The translations under genes and the position numbers were made by a program. A stretch of DNA of 64,000 nt from contig NZ_JALIRP010000005.1 of assembly GCF_022898935.1 (NCBI RefSeq), forward strand, positions 372,001-436,000, in the 5' to 3' direction. The DNA comes from Paenibacillus mangrovi. GTDB taxonomy: Bacteria; Bacillota; Bacilli; Paenibacillales; Paenibacillaceae. Positions 52,481 through 61,819 of this stretch are shown piece by piece (the stretch's first letter is position 1; each line of letters opens with the position of its first letter). The notes beneath the pieces were generated by a model. It did not search any database, had not been told where the DNA came from, and was given only the letters and a program-made list of their open reading frames with translations.

Positions 52481-53407
52481 CTAACGTTTTGATTTAGTCA
52501 TATATTGACGCAGCGGAAATGCAAGATCCAGTATGCCGATGATCCGCATGGGCGGAAACAGCACGATCGGAATGGTGAACAGCAACGGTATAACCGGACT
52601 CCATTTTTTCGTATATCCCAGGTAGTAGAAAAATCCTATAGCCTGGATCATAAAACCAATATGCAAAAGCAGCACCAGGTTCACGGCAACCATCGTCAGG
52701 AACGAGCTGCCGGTGCCCTTGGCGAAGATTTCAACCACAACTGCGATCAAATAATACCAAATCAACGATTTAGGAAGCATCCATTCACGCGCAGGCTTTA
52801 GCTTAGGAACATGGAAGCCGGTACTTTCGATGATTGGACGGGCCAGCGAATGTGTAATAACGGACATCATAAAGGAGCTGATAATCATCGCAAAAGGGAT
52901 CATCTTCATCGTCGCGTTGCTTACCATCTGCATATCTTCCGGTGTCCAGGCCATATCACTGATGAGCGGATTGTTGCCCCCAACATCTTTGAGCGGCGAC
53001 ATCGTCATTTTCACAATTTCCTGCACGTAACTGGATAAGTCAAAGTTCAGAAACAACGTGCCAATGATCAGCAGAAGCAGCATCTCAGCCAGAATCGTGC
53101 CTGCTCCGGTTATCAGCGTGCGAAGTGCGGAAGCCTTCTTTTTATAGGCCCGGCCCATCACAAGCGAAGGGATCATAAAGTACAGCGCCAGCAGTAAATT
53201 CGCCGGATGCACGATAAAGGCAATCAACCACACCGGGATGACATGCAGCAGAAACGATTTCAGATTTAAGGTTGCAAAAAGAATCGTGGCGGGTAATATA
53301 AGAAAAAATACCGTCACGATTGAAAAAGGAGTCATTAAGGAGAGTAGCAGAAGCAAATATATAACGCTCCATACTACCGATGTCCAGCGCATTTTCAATG
53401 TCTTCAC
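52481..53407 (-). CDS. DUF2232 (YybS-type) membrane protein
   Basis: The 308-residue protein has about eight transmembrane helices (SVVWSVIYLLLLLSLMTPFS first) and lies directly upstream of gdpP, the position of yybS in B. subtilis. Its role is unknown. Confidence 0.88.
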   Translation of the reverse strand: MKTLKMRWTSVVWSVIYLLLLLSLMTPFSIVTVFFLILPATILFATLNLKSFLLHVIPVWLIAFIVHPANLLLALYFMIPSLVMGRAYKKKASALRTLITGAGTILAEMLLLLIIGTLFLNFDLSSYVQEIVKMTMSPLKDVGGNNPLISDMAWTPEDMQMVSNATMKMIPFAMIISSFMMSVITHSLARPIIESTGFHVPKLKPAREWMLPKSLIWYYLIAVVVEIFAKGTGSSFLTMVAVNLVLLLHIGFMIQAIGFFYYLGYTKKWSPVIPLLFTIPIVLFPPMRIIGILDLAFPLRQYMTKSKR

Positions 53408-53706
53408 CTCTTACGCATATGTTCTTCCAGCGCGGAAATATCCTGATACCAGTCCTCAAGCTGGTGGCCTTCCTGTTTATGTTTCTTCAGTTTCTCGATC
53501 AAAAGATCATCCAGATCCCGGTACGACATCCCGAGCCTGCGAGCCAGTATGTAGGAACTCATGATCAAGCTAGCGAGACTGTCACCCACACGGGTCGTGC
53601 TGCCTTCCCATAATGCCTTAAACAGCCTAGATACGTTTTCAACCACTTCGGTCTTGAGCCATTCAATGACTTTCGCGCGTTTGGCTACATCCAAATCCTT
53701 TGGCAT
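53404..53706 (-). CDS. MazG-like small protein
   Basis: The 100-residue protein has all-helical MazG-like features: LKTEVVENVSRLFKALWEG and SLASLIMSSYILARRLGMSY. It overlaps the yybS-like gene by 4 bp. MazG-type proteins hydrolyse nucleotides, but the short length leaves activity open. Confidence 0.7.
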   Translation of the reverse strand: MPKDLDVAKRAKVIEWLKTEVVENVSRLFKALWEGSTTRVGDSLASLIMSSYILARRLGMSYRDLDDLLIEKLKKHKQEGHQLEDWYQDISALEEHMRKR

Positions 53707-53810
53707 GTCTGAAGGTCACACTCCCTGAAAAAAGCTTTATTCTCCATTATACCATAAAAAGCTACCGCTCACGAAAATCTACCCTGGCACCCTGACTTCC
53801 TATAACTGCG

Positions 53811-53854
53811 GCAAAAAGACCTGCGTTTCGTATCTAATCAAAAGCAGGTCTTTT
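53811..53854 (-). terminator. Terminator of the CBS-domain gene
   Basis: AAAAGACCTGC and GCAGGTCTTTT form an 11-bp stem with an 18-nt loop. On the minus strand the 3' arm ends in TTTT, followed by GCC and no further T run. Confidence 0.7.
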
Positions 53855-53895
53855 ATCATTGTATGCCTCTAAAAATAGATGATTTCAAGCGGATG

Positions 53896-54321
53896 TTACC
53901 GTGAATTCATGGATTCCTTAGAAACAAACCGCTCGCAATATTCAATAATCTGGCTTCTGCGGACGATCCCGATGAAGCGGTTCATATCATCCACCACTGG
54001 TACAAAGTTCTGAACCTTGGCCAGATTGATCAGATCTTCCATATTGGCGTCAATGGACACCGGCTTATTATTTACCTTGAGCGGCACATCTCTCAGCAAA
54101 AATTTGGACGCATTCTCAAAATTCACTTTACCGTTCGAGTTTTTCATATGCCATAGCAGGTCACCTTCAGTTACCGTTCCGGCGTACGTGCCATCCTTGC
54201 TTAGAATCGGTACAGCCGTATATCTGTGGTACTCCATGCGTTCAAGTGTCTGCCGCAGCGTGGAGTCCATCGTAACCGTAACGACTTCCTGTTTAGGTAG
54301 CAGAAAAAACGCAATATTCAT
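53896..54321 (-). CDS. CBS-domain protein
   Basis: The 141-residue protein has two CBS modules (KQEVVTVTMDSTLRQTLERM to GTVTEGDLLWH, and PVSIDANMEDLINLAKVQNF to IGIVRRSQIIEY). CBS pairs bind adenosine nucleotides. It stands alone, so partner and role are unknown. Confidence 0.85.
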   Translation of the reverse strand: MNIAFFLLPKQEVVTVTMDSTLRQTLERMEYHRYTAVPILSKDGTYAGTVTEGDLLWHMKNSNGKVNFENASKFLLRDVPLKVNNKPVSIDANMEDLINLAKVQNFVPVVDDMNRFIGIVRRSQIIEYCERFVSKESMNSR

Positions 54322-54492
54322 GTGGAATTAATCCTCCTCTACCCTTCTTCAAGCTTCTCCTAACTACTTACGTTTCAATCCTGGCATTGTTTCAGGCGGA
54401 CACAAAATCAGCAGCCGCACCTGTGGCTGCCGATATCAACATTTCCCCATCTCTCACATCATTTTGTTCTTCTTTTATTTTACCGTAAGCTC

Positions 54493-55485
54493 TTATGCCT
54501 TGTCATCTGGCTGCATCAGCTGATCCGAAGGCGTATCTGGATTTTGCCAGTTGTCGATGAGTTCTTTGGCTTTTTCCACATCTTCTGGGTTAGCCTCATC
54601 ATAATAGACGCCGTTGATACGAATACCTTCACCCATTATCGTATAGCTGGAGATCTGAGCCTCCGAACCTGTTAAGACCTGTTTAGCCAGATCGATAATA
54701 AATTTTGGCTGCATATCCGTTTGGAAATTATTGCCCATAATATCAAGCAGCTCCGGAATTTTGGAGATTTGGTCCAGTCCAAGCATCTGGTTTGCGACCG
54801 CATTTAGGAATACCTGCTGCCGTTTGGTACGGTTGAAATCACTGTCCTCCCTGTAGCGTACGTAATTCAGGGCTTCCTCACCGCTGTAGATCGGTTTATT
54901 GGCTTTCACCGTAAACTTCTCATGGTCAAAGCCTTTGTTCACGATATCTTTCTCAATCGGCAGCTTTACACCGCCAAGCGCATTGACTGCATCCTTCAGA
55001 CCTTGAAAATTAATCGTAGCGTAATAGTCCACATTATGACCGAGGAAAGCTTCGACCGTGTCCTTCGACATCTGCTGCCCGCCAAATGCATAGGCATGCG
55101 TAATTTTATCCTTCTTTCCTTTTCCTATAATCTCAGTATACGTATCCCTCGGAATGGAAATGAGCAATACTTTGGAATCCTTAGGGCGTGCAACCGCATA
55201 AATAAGCGTATCTGAACGGGCTGGTTCATCTTTTCGCTGATCCGTACCCAAAAGCAGCACCGAAAAGGGCTTGTTCAGATATACTACGGGTTCAGCCGGC
55301 TTGGTAGGCGTATTGTCCATGGATTCCAGCGGCTGATAGGATTTTTGCAGCGAGCTCTCCACCCGCTTGGAAAGAAATAAATCAAATGCCATCACCGCGA
55401 GCTGCTTGCGGTAAACATAAGCGCTCCCTGCAACCAGAACCAAAATCACGGCTATGGATATATATATTTTTGTTCTCTTTTTCAT
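54493..55485 (-). CDS. LytR-CpsA-Psr (LCP) family glycopolymer transferase
   Basis: ATG 55485 (MKKRTKIYISIAVIL) follows GAAGGA. The 330-residue protein has an N-terminal helix and the LCP domain with FSVLLLGTDQRKDEPARSDT, LISIPRDTYTEI and NYVRYREDSDFNRTKRQQ (the arginines that bind the pyrophosphate lipid). It attaches wall teichoic acid or a related polymer to peptidoglycan. Confidence 0.93.
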   Translation of the reverse strand: MKKRTKIYISIAVILVLVAGSAYVYRKQLAVMAFDLFLSKRVESSLQKSYQPLESMDNTPTKPAEPVVYLNKPFSVLLLGTDQRKDEPARSDTLIYAVARPKDSKVLLISIPRDTYTEIIGKGKKDKITHAYAFGGQQMSKDTVEAFLGHNVDYYATINFQGLKDAVNALGGVKLPIEKDIVNKGFDHEKFTVKANKPIYSGEEALNYVRYREDSDFNRTKRQQVFLNAVANQMLGLDQISKIPELLDIMGNNFQTDMQPKFIIDLAKQVLTGSEAQISSYTIMGEGIRINGVYYDEANPEDVEKAKELIDNWQNPDTPSDQLMQPDDKA

Positions 55486-55593
55486 TTTATTCCTTCTCTT
55501 ATACATAATAAAAGTCCTAAATCCTAGAAAAAACGGTTTGCTTTAGCCTCCTTTCTTTTTATAAACGGATCATGGCTTTTGATGTATTTTGCG

Positions 55594-55622
55594 AGTAAAG
55601 AATCCGCTTTAGTCATTGTCAA
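55594..55622 (-). promoter_or_regulatory. Promoter of the LCP gene
   Basis: On the minus strand TTGACA and TTTACT are 17 nt apart, about 110 nt upstream of the start codon. Confidence 0.5.
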
Positions 55623-55747
55623 ACGACACTAACATTGTAAACGGTAATTTTATAAAAAGAAACCGTATTCCCGTGTCGATTCCTGAAAAAAGGTTCCTTT
55701 GCCGCTAAATATATGCAGTTTTTCTGCATCAATCGGGGGAACAAAGA

Positions 55748-55778
55748 AGCTCTACCGTCATGGCAGAGCTCTCCGTCA
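55748..55778 (-). terminator. Terminator of the MFS gene
   Basis: AGAGCTCTGCC and GGTAGAGCTTC pair around ATGAC on the minus strand, followed by TTTGTTC, 14 nt after the stop. Confidence 0.55.
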
Positions 55779-55791
55779 AATTATGTTTTGT

Positions 55792-57372
55792 TTAAGCACG
55801 CCCCGCTTGAAGTTTCGCTGCTTTTTTACGGCGAATCGCTCCTAGAATAAGCGCGGATCCCAAGGATAGCACACTGAAAATGAGCGCCGACCAGAAAAGA
55901 CCGTTATAACCTTCCTTCACCGTCACGTGTAGGGCATTCAACAGGACATTTCGCACTCCTTCATCCGGAACGCTTAGGAAGGCCTGGTGAATACTGTGAT
56001 AGTCTCCGGCTGCTCCGGCTTTTGAAGCAAACTTTTGCATGAGATCTGCAGGCACTTGAATACCGCTCTCAGCAAAGCCCTGCTGGATATGACTTCCGAT
56101 ATTCATGAACGAACGGGCCAGAAAACCTGCAAATATTGTAGGCGCGATTGACATCGCCAATTGACGGGAAAGCGAACTTGTTGCCACCGCGATCCCTTTG
56201 TTCTTTTCGCCTGCCTCTTCTGTAACCAGTACGTTCACCGGCGCGCCGAGCATAGAGCCAAAACCGACTCCAACGAAAACACCGGCGACGATCATCTGCC
56301 AGATGCTCTGCACCCATAGCGCAAACAAAAGGAAGCCGAAAATACTGAAACAGCTCGCCAGCGCAATGGTCCACGTAGGTCCTTTTTTATCAACCAGGAA
56401 TCCGCCACCTGCAGCCCCAATGCCTGCAGCCAGCGCTACAGGGGTGAACCAGTATCCGGCAACGGTACTCGAAACGTCCATATACTGCTCCAGGAATCCC
56501 GGCAAGAAAATAACGGACGCGAGGATCGCTCCCGAGAAGAACGCAATGAGCAGCGCCCAGCGGAAGGTGGACTGCTGCAACAGCTGAACCGGTACGACAG
56601 GCTCGATATCCGAGTGCTGCAGTCTTTTTTCCATAAAATAAAATATAACGAACAGCACAATGGCGGCCAGGAAAAACACGTAAAATTTCCAGGACAGGAG
56701 ACTGTCAATCACGTTCACTCCATCCAGATTCGTGAAGCTGTACATCAAACTGAGCACGCCGAGGATCAGGACGGAAATACCGGACCAATCCATTTTGGCC
56801 TGGGAATGCTCCTGCTCTTCTTTAATGAAGCGAACCCCAAAAATAAGCAGCAAAATAGCAATCGGCACATTGATCAAAAACAGCCAGTGCCAGTTCCCCG
56901 TAGCCCCCAATATAAAGGAACCGATATTCGGACCCAGCACCGAAGCAATACCGTTCATGCCTCCAAGCATTCCGAGTGAGCGCCCGTGCCGTTCTTTCGG
57001 GAATGTAGCTAGGACATACGAGCTGGCAATAACGAAGATTCCTCCCCCTCCAAGCGCTTGAATCAGTCTTGCAATCAGGAAAAATGTAAAATTCGGACTC
57101 AGCGCTACTAGCAGCGAACCTGTACCGAATAAAAGAACTTCAATAATAAACAACTTCTTTCGACCATAACGGTCTGAAAGCTTGCCCGCAATCGGTACAC
57201 TGACAGCTAGACCAAGCGTATACAACGTAATGGTCCAGGCACCCCAGGTCGGACTGACACCAAAGGAATAGATCAGTGTCGTCAGAGATGATGTGATAAT
57301 ACCGTTATCCAGTGCAGCCATAAACACACCAATAGCAAAAATTAAAAGCGAGACTTTCATATTTTTTTGCAC
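55792..57372 (-). CDS. DHA2-type MFS exporter with 14 helices
   Basis: GTG 57372 (MQKNMKVSLLIFAIG) is chosen because GGAGGT lies 7 nt upstream; the longer frame to 57444 has no ribosome binding site. The 526-residue protein has the motif GKLSDRYGRKKLF (motif A) and AALDNGIITSSL near the start, with 14 hydrophobic helices. These export drugs or metabolites by proton antiport. The substrate is unknown. Confidence 0.92.
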   Translation of the reverse strand: MQKNMKVSLLIFAIGVFMAALDNGIITSSLTTLIYSFGVSPTWGAWTITLYTLGLAVSVPIAGKLSDRYGRKKLFIIEVLLFGTGSLLVALSPNFTFFLIARLIQALGGGGIFVIASSYVLATFPKERHGRSLGMLGGMNGIASVLGPNIGSFILGATGNWHWLFLINVPIAILLLIFGVRFIKEEQEHSQAKMDWSGISVLILGVLSLMYSFTNLDGVNVIDSLLSWKFYVFFLAAIVLFVIFYFMEKRLQHSDIEPVVPVQLLQQSTFRWALLIAFFSGAILASVIFLPGFLEQYMDVSSTVAGYWFTPVALAAGIGAAGGGFLVDKKGPTWTIALASCFSIFGFLLFALWVQSIWQMIVAGVFVGVGFGSMLGAPVNVLVTEEAGEKNKGIAVATSSLSRQLAMSIAPTIFAGFLARSFMNIGSHIQQGFAESGIQVPADLMQKFASKAGAAGDYHSIHQAFLSVPDEGVRNVLLNALHVTVKEGYNGLFWSALIFSVLSLGSALILGAIRRKKAAKLQAGRA

Positions 57373-57516
57373 AGGAATGACCTCCATTTCACATGTAATT
57401 AAAGCATTTATGTATTCTCTCAACGCTTCACAACCGCTGCCCACTTTCTTATATCATTGTCAATTCTGCTCATTATATCTAATGGGAGAACAACAACATT
57501 GACTAAAGTTTAATCA

Positions 57517-57539
57517 AAGAGATAGGTACCTATTCTTTA
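57517..57539. promoter_or_regulatory. Palindrome upstream of the MFS gene
   Basis: ATAGGTACCTAT is a perfect 12-bp palindrome, flanked by AAAGA and TCTTT, about 150 nt upstream of the exporter start. It is a candidate operator, though no regulator gene is adjacent. Confidence 0.45.
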
Positions 57540-57649
57540 GTTCAATTTATGTTGCAAGTCAGTTTTCAGTTAAAAATATATACCCGTTTTAGGTTATAGT
57601 CAACTACTTATTAATCATACCTGATTATATTTTTCGTGAACGGACTCAA

Positions 57650-57693
57650 TACAAAAAACAGCCCTATGACCAGAACACTGGCACAAGGCTGTT
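57650..57693 (-). terminator. Terminator of the opp operon
   Basis: AACAGCC and GGCTGTT form the base of a hairpin with an inner CCAG/CTGG pairing, followed on the minus strand by TTTTTTGT, 66 nt after oppF. Confidence 0.75.
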
Positions 57694-57758
57694 ACATAGC
57701 ATTTCATATTTTACTTAACGTTCAGGAGGACCCCAATCCTACCTAGTATTAGCTCATT

Positions 57759-58766
57759 TTATCTGTTCAGCTTGCTCAGATCAGAACCGCCTTCCACACC
57801 AATCGGGAAGTGACAGGCAACCTGGCGTCCAGGCATAACTTCCTGAAGCTTCGGCTCAACCTTACTGCATTTCTCTGAAGCAAAAGGACAACGTGTATGG
57901 AAACGGCATCCTGACGGCGGATTAGCTGGTGAAGGAACATCCCCCTGTAGAACGATTCGGTTCCGTTTCTTGGTTGGGGACGGCTTCGGAATGGCCGACA
58001 GCAGAGCCGCAGTATATGGATGCAAAGGATTTGCATACAACGACTCGGTTTCGCCGACTTCAACCATTTTACCCAGATACATAACGCCTACACGGTCGGA
58101 AATGTGACGAACGACATTCAGACCATGCGCGATGAACAGGAATGTCAGTCCCATCTCTTTCTGCAGCTTCATCAGCAGGTTGATAACCTGTGATTGTACG
58201 GATACGTCGAGAGCGGATACGGCTTCGTCTGCGACGATGAATTTGGGTTTCAGCGCAATGGCGCGGGCAATCCCGATCCGTTGGCGCTGACCGCCTGAGA
58301 ATTCATGCGGATAACGGTTGCGGCGTGTTGGGTCGAGACCCACAAGATTCATCAATTCCACAACGCGGTTGTCAATTTCTTTGGCGGACATCTTCGTATG
58401 AATCTTAAGCGGTTCACCAATAACGTCTTTGACTAAGAAACGCGGATTGAGTGATCCGAACGGATCCTGGAAAATGATCTGCATTTCTTCACGCATTTTA
58501 TTCAGTTCGCGGTTGCTTAAGCTGTGAACATCACGGCCGTTGATCTTAACGGAACCCTCTGTCGCACTTTGCAAACGTAAAATGACGCGTCCGAGAGTAG
58601 ATTTACCGCAGCCAGATTCCCCTACCAAACCAAAAGTTTCACCTTCACGGATGGTCAGAGAAACATCATCAACAGCCTTAACGTTGCCGACAACACGGTT
58701 CAAGAGGCCTTTATGGATAGGGAAATACTTTTTAATGTTATTGACTTCAACCAGATTCTTAGCCAT
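57759..58766 (-). CDS. oppF: Oligopeptide ABC transporter ATPase OppF
   Basis: ATG 58766 ([16 protein letters not shown]) overlaps the oppD stop by 8 bp. The 335-residue protein has Walker [10 protein letters not shown], the signature FSGGQRQR, Walker [13 protein letters not shown] and the C-terminal oligopeptide/dipeptide region. Two details differ from most OppF proteins: the usual DEP after Walker B is DEA, and the residue after the switch histidine is G (FIAHGLN) and not D. It powers oligopeptide import. Confidence 0.95.
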   Translation of the reverse strand: MAKNLVEVNNIKKYFPIHKGLLNRVVGNVKAVDDVSLTIREGETFGLVGESGCGKSTLGRVILRLQSATEGSVKINGRDVHSLSNRELNKMREEMQIIFQDPFGSLNPRFLVKDVIGEPLKIHTKMSAKEIDNRVVELMNLVGLDPTRRNRYPHEFSGGQRQRIGIARAIALKPKFIVADEAVSALDVSVQSQVINLLMKLQKEMGLTFLFIAHGLNVVRHISDRVGVMYLGKMVEVGETESLYANPLHPYTAALLSAIPKPSPTKKRNRIVLQGDVPSPANPPSGCRFHTRCPFASEKCSKVEPKLQEVMPGRQVACHFPIGVEGGSDLSKLNR

Positions 58767-59778
58767 GGGTGTTTTCCCCTTTCCCGTGAGCCGCTGCCTT
58801 GGCCTGATCCTCATACAACCAGCACTTCGTAAAATGCTCGCTGCCGATTTGCAGATCTCCCGGCTCAACCTGACGGCACTTATCCATCGCATGCGGGCAA
58901 CGAGGATTGAAACGGCATCCTTTCGGCAGATTGCCCAGTGCCGGAATTGTACCTTTAATGGTATACAGCTCCCCGCCGCGATCGCCTTCAATGCCAGGGA
59001 TGGATTGCAGGAGGCCAGTGGTATATGGATGAGAAGGGTTCGTGAAAATCTCTTCCACCGTCCCTTGCTCTACGATCGCACCTGCATACATTACCGCAAT
59101 ATGATCGGCCATTTCTGCTGCCACACCCATATCATGAGTAATGAGCAGAATGGATGTACCAAGCTTTTCTTTCAAATCCTGAAGCAGCTCCAGAATTTGT
59201 GCTTGAACGGTCACGTCAAGCGCGGTTGTCGGTTCATCGGCAATCAGAAGTTCCGGTTTGGCAGCCAGAGCAATTGCGATGACGACGCGCTGACACATAC
59301 CCCCAGACAGCTGGTTCGGATACTGCTTAGCGCGAATTTCAGGTGAAGGAATACCCACCATTCTCAAAAGCTCGACAGCTTCATCCCAGGCTTCTTTCTT
59401 GTTCTTGTTCTGATGGAGACTCAAGCTCTCGGCAATTTGGTCACCGACCGTAAACACCGGGTTCAGTGCTGACATCGGATCCTGGAAAATCATCGAGATT
59501 TTATTCCCACGGATGTCTTTCAGTTCCTCTTGCTTCTTCGCGGCCAGATCTTCACCCTTAAAATTAATGCTGCCTTCGAGGATCATGCCGTTTGCGTAAT
59601 CAATCAAACGCATAATAGACAAGGAGGTTACACTCTTGCCGCTGCCGGACTCACCGACGAGGCAGAGCGTTTTCCCTTTTTCAATGTTTAGTGAAATGCG
59701 GTCAGTTGCTTTGACAAGACCTTTATCTGTTAAAAAGCCAGTGGTCAGATTCCGGACTTCAAGAAGTTTTTCCGCCAT
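58759..59778 (-). CDS. oppD: Oligopeptide ABC transporter ATPase OppD
   Basis: The 339-residue protein has Walker [10 protein letters not shown], the signature LSGGMCQRV, Walker [13 protein letters not shown] and switch His in LITHDMG. It is the other half of the ATPase pair with OppF. It overlaps oppC by 34 bp. Confidence 0.95.
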   Translation of the reverse strand: MAEKLLEVRNLTTGFLTDKGLVKATDRISLNIEKGKTLCLVGESGSGKSVTSLSIMRLIDYANGMILEGSINFKGEDLAAKKQEELKDIRGNKISMIFQDPMSALNPVFTVGDQIAESLSLHQNKNKKEAWDEAVELLRMVGIPSPEIRAKQYPNQLSGGMCQRVVIAIALAAKPELLIADEPTTALDVTVQAQILELLQDLKEKLGTSILLITHDMGVAAEMADHIAVMYAGAIVEQGTVEEIFTNPSHPYTTGLLQSIPGIEGDRGGELYTIKGTIPALGNLPKGCRFNPRCPHAMDKCRQVEPGDLQIGSEHFTKCWLYEDQAKAAAHGKGENTHG

Positions 59779-60731
59779 TTAGCTAACCTCCTCCGGGAGT
59801 TTTTCTGTCTTGGATCGAGAGCATCACGGATCCCGTCACCAATGAAGTTAACAGCAAGGACGACAATCAGAATACACAGACCCGGATAAATCGCCTGCAT
59901 TGGGTTGGTCAGCATGAATTCCTGGGAATTACTTAGCATTTGTCCCCAGCTGGTCTTTGGAATTTGAATGCCCAGACCCAGATAGGACAAACCGGATTCC
60001 GAAAGAATTGCACCGCCTACCATCAGTGTAGCGTTCACGATAATTGGAAAGCTCGCATTGCGAAGCAGATGTCGGAAGATAATGCCCCAGCTCGAAACAC
60101 CTGTCGCTTTCGCAGCTTCAACATATTGCATCTCACGCAGCTGCAGGAACTGTCCCCTTACGAGACGGGCTACCCCGGTCCAGCTGGTGAGTGCCAGAAT
60201 GAGAATCAAATAGATCATTTTGGTGCCGAAAATCGCCATAACCAGAATGTTGACGAACAAGGAAGGCAAGGAAATCATGACGTCGATGATACGCATGATG
60301 AGCGTGTCAATCCATCCGCCAAAATAACCTGAAATCGCACCAATGATCGAGCCAAAACACACAGCGATCAAGGCTACTGAAAAGCCGATCGTCATTGAGA
60401 CCTGACTGCTGTAAACAAGACGCGAGAATATATCTCGGCCTAGCTCATCCGTTCCCAGTAAGTGGTCGCCTGTTCCCGGCTTCAAGTTAGCGCCCAGCAT
60501 ATCAATTTGGGCCGGATCATACGGAGCAATCCATTTGGCGAAAATAGCTACCAAAATAAAAATAGTTAATACGACTAAGCCTGTCATCGCAAAAGGATTA
60601 CGCGAAAACTTTTTCCATACCATCATCCAGGGACCCGGAGGACGTTTGGAAGGAGGAAGCGGTGCATTTTCAGGCACCATCGGTTCAGTAGGCTGAACGT
60701 TCGGAGCGGTTGTAGTATTGAGTTCACTCAT
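59745..60731 (-). CDS. oppC: Oligopeptide ABC transporter permease OppC
   Basis: The 328-residue protein has a long proline-rich N-terminus, about six helices and the EAA-like loop EMQYVEAAKATGVSSWGIIF. It pairs with OppB in the membrane. The start codon overlaps the last base of oppB, and the end runs into oppD. Confidence 0.95.
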   Translation of the reverse strand: MSELNTTTAPNVQPTEPMVPENAPLPPSKRPPGPWMMVWKKFSRNPFAMTGLVVLTIFILVAIFAKWIAPYDPAQIDMLGANLKPGTGDHLLGTDELGRDIFSRLVYSSQVSMTIGFSVALIAVCFGSIIGAISGYFGGWIDTLIMRIIDVMISLPSLFVNILVMAIFGTKMIYLILILALTSWTGVARLVRGQFLQLREMQYVEAAKATGVSSWGIIFRHLLRNASFPIIVNATLMVGGAILSESGLSYLGLGIQIPKTSWGQMLSNSQEFMLTNPMQAIYPGLCILIVVLAVNFIGDGIRDALDPRQKNSRRRLAKWRKNFLKSGI

Positions 60732-61699
60732 TATGCATTTCCTCCTTTACGTCCAAGTTGAACACGCGGATCGACCAATTTATAAAGTATATCAGCAATC
60801 AGGTTGCCCGCGATGACTGCGACAGCAGTGATCATCGTGATGGCCATCAGGACCGAATACTCGCGGGCTAGTGCCATATCGACGAACAAGCGCCCCATTC
60901 CCGGCCAGTTAAATACTTTCTCTGTTAGGGTTGCACCAGCGACGAGAATCGGCAGATCCAAACCAATTACTGTAATAATCGGAATTAAGGCATTGCGCAG
61001 GGCGTGACGGAAAATGACTTTTCGTTCAGGAACACCCTTTGCACGTGCAGTACGGATATAATCCTGCTCAAGCACCTCAAGCATACTGGAACGGGAATAC
61101 TTAACATACGAAGCCAGGTTGGCAAGAATCAACACGGAGGCTGGTAAAATCAAGTGCATAAATAAGTTCCCTAGATCCCCCTGCTTATCCATGGAATACA
61201 TATCCGAGAGTGGTAACCAGTCCAATTTCAGCGAGAAATATTCTTGCAATATAATACCGAACCAGAAGGCCGGCATAGCAAAACCGACATAGGTGACAAA
61301 GTTGGCCGTCTGATCAGACAAGCCATATTCGCGGGTACTGTTATAAATCCCCCAAGGTATAGCAATAATCAAACTGATAATCCAAGAGAAAGACATCAAA
61401 ATAATCGTATTTTTTACAGCAGGCCAAATCAGATCGCCAACAGGAACATTGTTCTTGAACGTAGTTCCCATATCGCCTGTTAACATGTTTTTGAGCCAAA
61501 TAACGTATTGAGTAGGTACTGGTTTATCCAGACCCAGGTTGTGCTTTTGAATCGCTGCAGTCTCAGGCGAGAGGCCCGGAGAAATCATCATTTGAGTCGG
61601 ACCGCCAGGAGCAGCATGCATCAGGGCAAATGCAGCCACCGAAACTAAAAATAATACCAATATGGATTGAAGCAACCGGCGGATGAGATATTCTGTCAT
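60731..61699 (-). CDS. oppB: Oligopeptide ABC transporter permease OppB
   Basis: The 322-residue protein has six helices, the N-terminal MTEYLIRRLLQSILVLFLV and the EAA loop LEQDYIRTARAKGVPERKVI. It forms the channel with OppC. It follows oppA after a hairpin. Confidence 0.95.
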   Translation of the reverse strand: MTEYLIRRLLQSILVLFLVSVAAFALMHAAPGGPTQMMISPGLSPETAAIQKHNLGLDKPVPTQYVIWLKNMLTGDMGTTFKNNVPVGDLIWPAVKNTIILMSFSWIISLIIAIPWGIYNSTREYGLSDQTANFVTYVGFAMPAFWFGIILQEYFSLKLDWLPLSDMYSMDKQGDLGNLFMHLILPASVLILANLASYVKYSRSSMLEVLEQDYIRTARAKGVPERKVIFRHALRNALIPIITVIGLDLPILVAGATLTEKVFNWPGMGRLFVDMALAREYSVLMAITMITAVAVIAGNLIADILYKLVDPRVQLGRKGGNA

Positions 61700-61753
61700 A
61701 ATTAATCCTCCTAAAAATTAAACGTACGCGGCACCGCAATCATCCGGAAACGC

Positions 61754-61785
61754 AAAAAAGGGCGAGGGGAAGTATCCTTCCCCTC
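61754..61785 (-). terminator. Hairpin between oppA and oppB
   Basis: GAGGGGAAG and CTTCCCCTC form a perfect 9-bp stem with a GATA loop, followed on the minus strand by GCCCTTTTTT. It should stop or slow part of the transcripts, so oppA would be made in excess over the membrane genes. Confidence 0.8.
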
Positions 61786-61819
61786 TAGCACATATATGCC
61801 CCTTGAAAATTACATTTTA